Notes under the pieces: model-generated
Told to the model about the DNA's origin: nothing
Seen by the model: only the letters and a program-made list of their open reading frames with translations
The model's database searches: none
Assembly: GCA_911728435.2 (NCBI GenBank)
Contig: OU452216.1
Coordinates: 1,047,981 to 1,111,980 of the forward strand
Length of the DNA stretch: 64,000 nt
Source: Apoderus coryli
Lineage: Eukaryota > Arthropoda > Insecta > Coleoptera > Attelabidae
Direction: 5' to 3'
Made by a program: the position numbers and the translations under genes
Part shown: one piece after another, positions 54,865 through 64,000 of the stretch
Layout: each line of letters opens with the position of its first letter
How positions within the stretch are numbered: the first letter of the stretch is position 1

Positions 54865-55850
54865 ATAGTCTTTGCCCATCTACAAATATCGGCCTGCAAC
54901 CTCAAACCTGTTTTATTGAACTGAAATGTAGTTTGTTTGTGTCGAATGTAAAGTACTATCACAGTTTAATATACAGTTACTTCACCTCGTGTCGGCACCT
55001 TTGTTATCTCTTTCTTAAACTCAATTCGCCGCCGCTTATAGTTATAGATAGTATCTTATAGTCTATATAGATATAGTATAATATAGTAACGGGCCAGAAT
55101 GTGGCTGGGATTGTGACGAGTCGATGCCGTTTTTAGCGTCTCCTGACCCTTCTTATCTATAGTTATTATTCTATGGTACTATTATATTAATATGTCTACC
55201 AGATTTTTGTCAATAGAATTAATCCGTCCTGTCCTGTCTTTATCTACTCGTAGTTATTATTGTATTAACAAGAATTTTTTGTTGCAAATTTAATTTACTT
55301 TTTGTTTTTGATGTAAGTATTATTTGAATAACCCCATTTAAGATATTATTATACTTGAAATTCTGCTGGATTTACAGTATGTTTTGTTACTTAGTAATAT
55401 GATTATATAATAGTTGTACCTGCTTTTGAACTACAATGTAGTTTGTGTGTATCGATTGTAAAGCATTATTATACTAATATTTTTACCAGATTTTGCCAAC
55501 TGAATAAATTGCTTTAATCCGTCCTGTCTTTACCTACTTATTATTGTATAAACTAGATACATCATATAAACAGGTAAATTTATACCTAAACTAGATCTTG
55601 TAAAGCCTATTATAAAAGATGCCTCAATGGCGTCGCATAATAGGGGTACCGGCAGTAGGTTGTTTATTGTACCTATATTGTCTTTTTAGTGCTGAAAGTT
55701 AATAAGAAAATTTGCTTACTTAAGCATTAAGAATAATTACTAGCAGGGTTGGGTAGGGTTGGGTTTAAAAAGACAAACTTTTTTTTTCGTATTTAGGTAA
55801 ACAGTTTTATTTTAAACTGTTTCAAACATGCTTAAAAGACTAATGCACAT
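54865..55850. repeat. spacer with a ~505-bp direct repeat
   Basis: GAACTGAAATGTAGTTTG... near 54918 and GAACTACAATGTAGTTTG... near 55428 are diverged direct copies. Both are followed after a while by ACCAGATTTTGTC/GCCAA and AATCCGTCCTGTC. They may be remains of the tandem unit that carried the 54.8 kb hammerhead. No gene seen. Confidence 0.5.
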
Positions 55851-56220
55851 ACATGTACAGGGTGTACCCCCGGGAAACAAATCAAACTGTATATAGAAAA
55901 CTATACATAGGAGAATTTTAAACATTTGGCTCTGTAACTACGGCGACGGCGGCAAATCAGGTAAAATAGTTCTAAGTTATTGAGATTACAGTTTTGGATT
56001 CTACGTACAGTTTCAACTCGGCATTGTGTACCTTGTCCTCGAAGTCCTACTGTTGCTGACTTATTCAAGGTTTTATGTGAAAAATTATGTTTGCAGCCTC
56101 TAAAATCATTTTAAAATTTGCTTTAAGGAAACCTTCATCTATTAAATGATATAATGATATTTTCTATCTAAAAAATAGTCATTCTATGAGAACTTTGAAC
56201 TGTTTCGGTAGATATTAATT
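55851..56220. repeat. one-sided TACAGGGTGT repeat
   Basis: TACAGGGTGTACCCCCGGGA at 55856 resembles the end of the GGGTGTCC element group. No matching right end was found before the next element. Confidence 0.4.
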
Positions 56221-57303
56221 CAGGGTGTCCAAATATCACATCAAACATGAAAATGAGAAATCTGTAAAAAGTCAATATTTTTAAAGAGAAAGAAAAATAA
56301 GGGTAAGTTTCTAAAGGTTGTATACCTTTAGGATGTTCAAGTTTTGAATATTTGGCAAATGAGTCAACTGCATACGGTAATTTTATTACAAGTTTTTTTA
56401 AGTTTAAATACATCTAGGAAGCTATGGCGGCAATGAAAATCAAAAATTGTCATTATGATGTTGTCACTTACTTGTTTAAAATTATTACTAACTATGCCGG
56501 GGCATATAAATTTTACACATGAGGATTATGTAAATTAAGTTATTTTTTATGCACAATATGTAATAGTACTAATATCAAGAACACGTGACGTTTGCAAATC
56601 GCTGTCCTCAGAAATGGAAACCATTACAATATGCTGTTAAACAAATAAATGAATGTCCAACAATTTAAAGAAACATACTTTTTTAAAGTAAATGATCGAA
56701 TTTTCGACCTTGGACTTCGAACAATTTAACTCATCTGCAACAATTATTGTTCATGAGTCGTTCTTCTTATTGACTCACGTCTTAAATTTACAAATTCATT
56801 TCGCACTCGCTAATCGATTCGAATTTTCTAAAATTTTCAATAATTTGTTTAACAGCATATTATGTTGATGATTTCCGTTTCCGAGGAAAGGGATTGGAAA
56901 ATGTGGCATATGTTACTGATATTACTATATCACTTTGCCCATTCATAATAAATAAATTTAAATAATCTGCATGTGTATAATTTAACCGATCCGGCATTGT
57001 TATTAATAATTTTAAACTGGTAAGTGACAGCGTAATAATGACATTTTTGATTTTCGTTGCCGTTATATTTACCTAGATATATTTAAACTTAATACTTGTA
57101 ATAAAATTACCGTATGTAATTTAGTCATTTGGCAATATTTCAAATAATAAACATTTCAGAGATATACCACCTTATACAAATTTACCCTTATTTTTTTTTT
57201 GGTTAATTAGATAAAACTATAAAATATTAGGGTTTCTATTTAAAAATATTGACATTTGACAGTTTCCTCATTTTCATGTTTGATGTGATATTTTGCACAC
57301 CCT
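56221..57303. mobile_element. 1.1 kb fold-back element
   Basis: Arms about 56221-56650 and 56846-57303 are inverted copies (CAGGGTGTCCAAATATCACA at the left, complement GAGGGTGTGCAAAATATCAC at the right) round a 195-bp spacer. Arms diverge by small indels. Non-coding. Confidence 0.75.
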
Positions 57304-57587
57304 CTATAAATATTTACGAAAATGTTAAATCCTTATGAAAATATAGGTATTTTATGTGTAAATAGTAGGTACATAAGTTTCTATGCCTCCTACCCATACC
57401 ATTTTTGGCACACCTACCTGAGTTGCAGAGGTCGGTAAGGGTTGAACATTTAGGTATATAATTGCCCAAAAGTTTAGAGAAAACATTTAGTTGGTTCCTA
57501 TAAACTGCAAAGTGTGTTTGGTTATAAGCAGTGTATTTGTGAATTAAAGTTTTAACCGTACCTATTTTGTATTGACCTTTACGTACC

Positions 57588-60500
57588 ATGATGATGACAT
57601 TTTCCCAGGATATGTATCCAGATGAAGATACCGATTTCCAATGGAATCATTATATTGAACCTCAACAAGAGTAAGTTTTCATTAGATTTAATTGTTTATA
57701 AGTAGAACCGACTGGAAATTAATCGGACCTTCAATCAATCAACTACTTTAATTTTAGTGGAAAAAAATAGAAATTATGTCGTTTGCCATCCGACAATTTA
57801 AATTATGGTTTTTTTTTCCATTTCAATGATTTATTCGGTTTTGTGTTGTACTTGAAACACCATTATTTTAAACATTTATATTGATTGAAATAAACACTAC
57901 TACACTAATACTACTTGTATATCCGCATAAATCTTCATAATATATTAAAAAGAACAGCAGGCCTAAAACAGAGCCCTGAGAAAATCCGGATTTCGATTGG
58001 TAGAATCGAATTTGAAAAATTAGAAATCTTATAAAAATATTTTTGGCTTACACTGATTATTTTTCAGTCAATTCTATTTATTTGCCTAAAATTCATAAAA
58101 TTGTTTTGTTGTATTTAAAGAAGTAATTCATCTTAGAGAAGAGCAGCGATGATTATTTAGATGTTAGTTTTGTGGAAAAGATGTTTTGTTAATCTAAGTT
58201 TTTTTTTTATTTCTTCTAAAGGTTGAACAGCGATTTTGATGACAAAGCTCAGAATATAGATATTGAGTCTGCACCTAAAGGTAAGGATATTTAAACTAAC
58301 TTCGTATGTTTTGTATTATGCAATGTTAAATAGAGCTATTTTCCAATTTAATGAAGGTCCATGTCGTTGGTATATAAAAATTAGACACTAATGAAAATTG
58401 GTTTTGAGTTTAGTACTTCTCATAATAATCTTGTTTTAGTACCTTTCTTGTAGGGTTCACGAAAATTATTGAATTTTGTTTTAATTTTCTTTTTAAATAA
58501 ATTGTACTACTTTCTAGCCATAATGCTATGTTTGCTTAAACTGTATTGAATCATCTACAAAATAACCCATTAACCTTGAGTTAGCCAGTGAATAATGTTT
58601 CATTATGCTATATCTCCTTAAACTACATTAAATTAGCTTCAAAATAAGTTATTAATTAATTTAGTTTTAGGAAGTTTAGTTAGACAGCGAGCTTTTCGTT
58701 TTTAATGATTTAAAAAATGTTACACTTTTAATTTTTTTTTAAATAAACTGGACTACATTTTTTTTAACTATTTTGATATGTTTTCTTAAACTGTATTAAA
58801 TAAACCATTATCTTTAGTTGTAGCAGGTTTAGTTAGTGAGACAATAAATTTTTCGTTTTCAAGAATTAAAAATGTTAGATTTTTGGATTTTTATTTTTTT
58901 TTTGCTAAACTGTAATTTATGTGAACTATTATTCTATATTTCTTGAAACTACATACCTTCTATTAAATAAATCAATTATCTTAGTTTTAGCAAGTTTAGT
59001 TAGTGAAAGAATAATTTTTTCGTTTTTAAACTGGACTACATTTGCGCTATTTTGCTACGTTTCCTTAAACTACATCATAATATCTACAAAATAAGCCATT
59101 AATATTGGTTATAGCAGGTTTAGTTGACCAGGGAATAATTTTTTCGATTTCAAGAATTTTAAAATGTTAGATTCTTGTACTTTTAATTTTTGTAGACAAC
59201 CTACTACATTTTAGCTATTTTGCTATATTTCCTTAAATTACCTTAAAATATCGATAAAGCAATCAATTAATCTTAATTTTAGCAAGCTGAATTAACCAGG
59301 GAATAATTTTTCGTTTTCGAGAAGTTTTATATTTTGGACTTTTTTAATTTTTATTTTTTTTTTAAAAAAACTGTACTAAACAATAAAATAGCTACACAAG
59401 AAGCCGTTGCCACTAGGCAATTATTAATTTGATTATTCAAAATTAAATTGAAGCGACTTTTGGTTTTCAGACGGTCTGATCCTTGAGGACGACGATATAT
59501 CCAGTCTGCTGGAACAGTTCGAATCGTACTTCAATGAAACGTGTTCGAATATAGTCAAAGAGGATCCAATGATTGACATTGGTGATATCAAATTGAAATC
59601 ACCAGATTCGCCTGCATTATTTGATAGCAACTCAAACAGTCAGTATGGAATTAAAAAGTCGTCAGCTGTAGCAGTAACTCAAAACGATATTGTTAGTTTC
59701 AGAGAGGAAAATATCGAATCGAAATCGATGGGAGGTGTTGGCGAACAGAAACCGTTATGTAATGGTAAGTTTCGTATTAATTGTGACGGTTTTCAAATGT
59801 TGAAGAAAGTTTTTTTTCTCATTTAATAAAATTACCACCTAGAAGACTTTTTGGCTATTTTGCTTAAACTATATTCAAATATCTTCTATAAATTATGCCA
59901 TTAATATTGATTTTAGCAAGTTTAGTTGGCCAGAGAATAATTTTTCTATTTCGAGAATTTTAAAATGTTATATTCTTGTACTTTTAATTTTTTTTAGACA
60001 AAGTACTACACTTTAGCTATGTTGCTATAATTCCTTAAAAACCACATTAAAATATCGATAGTACAATCCATTAATCTTAGTTTTAACAAGCTGAGTTAAC
60101 CAGAGAATAATTTTTCGTTCTCGAGAAGTTTTAAATTTTTTCACTTTTGAACTTTTATTTTTTTTTTTTTTTTTAATAAACTGTACGACTTTTGGTTTTC
60201 AGACGGTCTGACCCTTCAGAACGACGATCTATTCAGTCTGCTGGAACAATTCGACTCGTACAGTCTACCAGTACTACCACAAAACATATTAGAGAAGAAT
60301 TTTAATGAAACGTGTTTGAATATAGTCAATGATGAGCCAATGATTGACATTGGTGAAACCAAATTCGAATCACCAGATTTGCCTGCTTTATTTGATACCA
60401 ATTCAAATAGTCGGGATGGAATTAAAAAGTCGTCAGTTGTAGCAATAATTCAAAACGATATTATTAGTTTGACAGAGGAAAATAAGGAATCGAAATCGAT

Positions 60501-61735
60501 GGGAGGTGTAAGCGAACAGAAACCGTTATGTAATGGTAAGTTTTTGTATTAATTGTGATGGTTTTCCAATGTTGAGGAAAGTTTTTTTTCTCATTTAATA
60601 AAACTACCACACTTTTTAGCTATTTTGCTTAAACTATATTAAAATAACTTCTATAAAATAAGTCATTCATCTTCGATTTAGCAAGTGTGGCTAGCTAGAG
60701 AATAATTTTGTCGTTTTCAAAAATTTAAAAAAGTTAGAATTTTTTACTTGTAATTTTTTTCAAATGGTTTAATGTTGCATTTACTTTTCAGATAAAATGG
60801 AACCAAAAACGATTGTACCTGAATCAAAATTACTGGCTGTGACCAGTGGCAAGAAACGTAGTACCCAGTTCCAATTGGAGAATGATAGACATACAATTGC
60901 TAAATTAGATGGAAGAGAGATAAATACGGCGAGTGACAAAGTAACGGCAGTGGAATCGGTTCCCAAGAGCAATAAATTAAAAGATTTTGTGAGTTTGGAT
61001 CACACTTACTGCTTGAGACCCAATAGCCAATTGAATGCTCGCAAAGATTCAGGATTTGCGAGTTCTGAAGATGACGATAGTGTCAAGAGTAATAGTAAAT
61101 TAGAGGGAAGGGAGAGAAACACAGCGAGTAGCAATGTTACAGCAATGGAATCGGTTCCCAGGAGCAATAAATTAAAAGATTTAGTGAGATTGGATCATAG
61201 TTACTGCTTGAGACCCAATAGCGAATTGAGTGCTAGAAAAGACTCAGGATTCGCGAGTTCTGAAGATGAGGATAGTGTCAAGATTATTAGTAGTAGTAGT
61301 GCAACCACTTCTCTAAACGCATCAGACTCGACTAGAATAACAAATGATAGTGATACCAGTAAGAAGCAGATACTTGAATCACCTCAACAGCCAATCACGG
61401 TTATACCGGCTATGACCAAAGGCAAGAAACGTAGTAGCCTGTCCCAATTGGAGAATGGTAGACATAAAATTGCTAAATTAGATGGAAGAGAGAGAAACAC
61501 GGCGTGTACCAAAGAAACGGCAATGGAATCGGTCGCCAAGAGCAATAAATTAAGGGATTTATTTTCTGCCTGTTACTGCTTGGAACATAGCAAGTCACAA
61601 TTGCAGAATGATAGACATAAAATTGCTAAATTAGATGGAAGCGAGAGAAACACGGCGCAACACACACGGAGCAGTAATGTTAAGGATTTAGCGAGTTTGG
61701 ATCATAGTTACTGCTTGAGACCCATTAGCGAATAG
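57588..61735 (+). CDS. unrecognised repeat-rich acidic/serine protein, 5 exons
   Basis: Exons 57588-57670, 58222-58280, 59471-59764, 60203-60535 and 60792-61735, with GT-AG borders and phases 2,1,1,1, give 570 residues. The start is the first of three consecutive ATGs. The N-terminus is acidic (MYPDEDTDFQWNHYIEPQQE). Exons 3 and 4 are paralogues (both begin DGL, share SLLEQF, PMIDIG and end EQKPLCN), so residues about 48-145 and 146-256 are tandem copies. Exon 5 has four repeats of 65-80 residues with KLDGRERNTA, SNKLKDL and DHSYCLRP. DSGFAS occurs twice (residues 342-347 and 407-412), matching the DSGxxS phosphodegron bound by beta-TrCP/Slimb. There is no membrane segment or known domain. 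AATAAA at 62125 is a likely poly(A) signal. A nuclear or cell-cycle regulator is only a guess. Confidence 0.75.
58400..60780 (+). repeat. degenerate tandem repeat in the introns
   Basis: Introns 2-4 contain diverged copies of one unit of about 150-200 bp: TTAGTTTTAGCAAGTTTAG, GAATAATTTTTCG, TTTTCAAGAATTTTAAAATG, TTTTTAGCTATTTTGCTA. Copies are seen near 58560, 58780, 58970, 59090, 59270, 59900, 60070 and 60660. The same unit lies before exons 3 and 4, so the exon duplicated together with flanking intron. Confidence 0.7.
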
Positions 61736-62262
61736 AGTGCTAAAAAGGATTCAAGAGACGAGAGTTCTAAAGATGATTGTGTTCAAATCTAATAGTAGTA
61801 GTGGTAGTATGGCGAAAGATCAACCGGTAGTACATGAGGGGCATAAGTTTGCAAGAAATTTGGAATGCAGGAAAATTTTGAATATGTGTGCTCTATCTAC
61901 ATTTCTAAAACGTACTAGTTTTTGGGTGTATTTATATCAAAAACTTCCTATTTCTTGTATATTTTTATATTGAAATATAAATTAAATTAACTACCCAATT
62001 TAGATGTTTTATTTTTACAGATGTGACACTAGTTTTGGTAATATTTGCCAAACATCATTAACTTACTTATTGTTTACAATCTTTGCTTATTTGTTAATTT
62101 TTACATTGTTTTCAACCTTGGTTTAATAAAAAAACCTCACTCACTCTCACTGAATAGGTATTAATTATTTTCGAATAATCATGATGTAAAAAATGATCGA
62201 TGGAACTGGAACTGAAATAAATTTTTTAAAGTTATTAGAAAATGTTTTTATATCGATTTTGC
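61736..62262. other. 3' region of the repeat-rich gene
   Basis: Directly after the stop, the same frame continues as a decayed repeat (SAKKDSRDESSKDD, then stops), so the protein once extended further. AATAAA is at 62125-62130. No further exon is convincing. Confidence 0.5.
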
Positions 62263-62510
62263 TATACCGGGTGTCTCACGACAAACCGACCCCTTGGATT
62301 TCTCAAACAGCATTTTCATAATAAAAAAATCTAATTCCTAATGTTTCGAAAACCACACATTTTTGTAATAGATAACTTTACACAAAATTAGGTTTATTTT
62401 TAGTTCTACATAAGATAGCATTATTAAATTACAGGGGTTTCATGTGAAAAAAAAATACTTTCTACGTTTTTTGTAACTTTTTTTGTGCTTAATATTTGGT
62501 CACCCTGTAA
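62263..62510. mobile_element. short GGGTGTC-end element
   Basis: TACCGGGTGTCTC at the left and GGTCACCCTGTAA at the right form an imperfect inverted pair. About 250 bp, non-coding. The same end style as 37525-37865. Confidence 0.45.
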
Positions 62511-62939
62511 TAATTTAAAATTAAAATATCCACTCAGTATAAGGAAATAGATTCCTTTCTACAAGGAATCCATCTAAAATTAAATAATAAAGGCTTTTTA
62601 ATATGCAAAATTATTAATAATTTTATGCTGCAAACTTAATTTTTGACATAAAATAGTATTACATATCTCAAAATCGAGTAAAGTTAGGTTAGGACACTAA
62701 ACATAGAATATATCTAGGAACAAATAATATCGAGTTTGTCCCATTTAAAATAACAGTGAATATCAACTTCCGGTATAACCGGAAGTACCGCTATCTGAAA
62801 ATATTTTAGTCGAATTGCCCCCATCAACGTTGGTATATAGTAAACTTTCAAAATATTCAGTTGAGTAATTTTGTGGGTATTTGTTAATAAGTTAGAATTT
62901 TGCACCGTTCTCAATTATATAAATAAATACAACTAGTGG
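62511..62939. other. no gene seen
   Basis: AT-rich. A small imperfect hairpin GGTATAACCGGAAGTACC lies at about 62772. A 66-codon minus-strand opening has no supporting feature. Confidence 0.35.
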
Positions 62940-63130
62940 CGTCACAAATATTCTTGTAGCCATTTGGTATCTCGTAAATATTGGAAATTTGAATCACATT
63001 GCCTGCCGATCAACATTGATAACTTGTGGATCAACGAAACGGCCCCTCTGGTGAAAGGACGGTAGTGGGAAGCAAATTTCCAACATAACATAACTAAAAG
63101 TCTTGTTACATTATGTTACAAGCAAGTCGT
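62940..63130 (+). repeat. decayed 336-bp-type hammerhead unit
   Basis: GGAAATTTGAATCACATTGC, CAACGAAACGGCCC, CTCTGGTG and TTCCAACATAAC follow the order of the 13-14 kb units. The core has become TTGATAA and stem III is altered, so it should be inactive. Only about half a unit remains. Confidence 0.7.
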
Positions 63131-63423
63131 AAATAAATAATAATAAACTAAACAGCCATACTATTGTTGTGGGCACTTACCAGATCGTAAAACTTTAATT
63201 TAATTACTTTTAAAAAATGAGAAAAAGACGAAAACACGCAACAAAAGCAAAAATAAATGACAAATTTCCAACCATTTAACTATAATTTATTAATTTAGCA
63301 AAATGAATTTATTTCCATCAAGGTGATAATATGTATAAACGTTTAAATCAATGTAAAACTCTGTCTTAACATTTGTATGAAGTACGACCCTCACATCTGA
63401 CAATACTGTATAAGGTTCCTTAA

Positions 63424-63462
63424 GTCACTGATGATGGACGTGTAGTCCGAAACATGTCTGGC
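63424..63462 (+). ncRNA. hammerhead ribozyme, third family
   Basis: Stem I GTCA/TGGC (one G-U), core CTGATGA (63428-63434), stem II GGAC-GTGTA-GTCC, GAAA (63449-63452), palindromic stem III ACATGT, cleavage after C63458. There is one extra U before stem II. The short stem I makes activity uncertain. It lies 24 bp from the BEL LTR at 63486. Confidence 0.6.
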
Positions 63463-63485
63463 ATTTAAAACAAGGTTTTAACGTA

Positions 63486-64000
63486 TGTTGGAGAATTTGA
63501 CGTTTTTCACCACCATAAATTCGTGTAAATAATGGACTGTATTTTTTATCTATTGTACGGTTTAATATGAATAGATTATTATAAATATCATGTAAAGTTT
63601 TTACATAGTAGTATCAAAGATAGCATTAATCTTTAGGGGTAGTAATTTAACAACCTGGGGGGTTTATTCAGAGTTCAATTTTCAATTGTTTTTTAATATT
63701 AACACCAACGCACTTAAATTTTACATAAGTTTTTAATACACTTTTTAACTACTTTTTACACTATACAAACTAATACTGGGGGATACTCTTACAAACTAAT
63801 TTTGGGGGTTTTTGAGTGCAAAACTTCATAAATATATACAAAAACAACGTGAGTAAAGAGAGCGAGGGGTTCTGTGTCTTATTCAATCTAACATCTTTCC
63901 AAATCTAAAAATCTAACAAAGAGAAAAAAGCCAATGCCTTGGTTTTACACATATTAGTTAAAAAAAAAAATAAACAAACCCAGTAATATTGATGACGATG
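63486..64000 (-). repeat. second BEL LTR copy, runs off the window
   Basis: Matches 39101-39590 throughout, with scattered substitutions and a small insertion near 63780. Because its 3' side (left) is flank, it is either a solo LTR or the 3' LTR of a minus-strand element lying beyond 64000. Confidence 0.8.

Overview
AT-rich (roughly two-thirds A+T) eukaryotic DNA, almost certainly from an insect. The evidence is canonical GT-AG introns, a five-exon orthologue of the DEAH helicase DHX33, and a repeat load of Gypsy and BEL/Pao LTR elements, Jockey/CR1-like and RNase-H-bearing LINEs, a THAP-type P element, mariner remnants, fold-back elements and satellites. I cannot name the species. All calls are by eye, without database searches.

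Layout. 1-3.5 kb: LINE scraps and a 3.3 kb element with long inverted ends, holding a dead LINE, a MITE and a 65-bp tandem repeat. 3.6-6.5 kb: a possible two-exon host gene fragment with hammerhead-repeat debris in its intron, then a dead LINE endonuclease. 6.5-10.1 kb: a spliced P-element-like transposase broken by a stop and a frameshift. 10.4-11.0 kb: a small fold-back element with a hammerhead ribozyme in each arm. 11.6-15.05 kb: a 110-bp satellite split by a 1.27 kb inverted array of 336-bp hammerhead units (a retrozyme-like element) with a 12-bp target duplication. 16.4-18.1 kb: candidate minus-strand exons. 19.6-20.0 kb: MITE. 20.1-22.6 kb: 182-bp satellite ending at a 5'-truncated LINE. 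24.4-26.8 kb: an opposite-strand LINE with RNase H. 26.8-31 kb: fold-back repeats and a psq/pogo-type DNA-binding ORF ending in a near-perfect palindrome. 31.2-36.0 kb: DHX33. 36.6-39.1 kb: more fold-backs and a mariner scrap. 39.1-54.8 kb: a nested stack, in which a BEL/Pao element lacking integrase is split by a CACAG...CTGTG-bounded 3.56 kb insertion, and a young full-length Gypsy element (2.35 kb LTRs) sits at the edge of that insertion. 54.8-57.3 kb: an isolated canonical hammerhead and a 1.1 kb fold-back. 57.6-61.7 kb: an unrecognised five-exon gene with a duplicated exon, 65-80-residue repeats and two DSGxxS motifs. 62.9-64 kb: a decayed hammerhead unit, another hammerhead, and a second BEL LTR.

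Only two genes look like intact host genes: DHX33 and the repeat-rich gene at 57.6 kb. The recurring theme is hammerhead self-cleaving ribozymes in several unrelated-looking repeat families. In three elements (256-3531, 10365-10955 and 13017-14285) the ribozyme or ribozyme-like motifs lie in inverted halves and point outward. Hammerheads are known in Penelope-like elements and in animal and plant retrozymes. The inverted, divergent-pair arrangement is the most unusual signal in the window.
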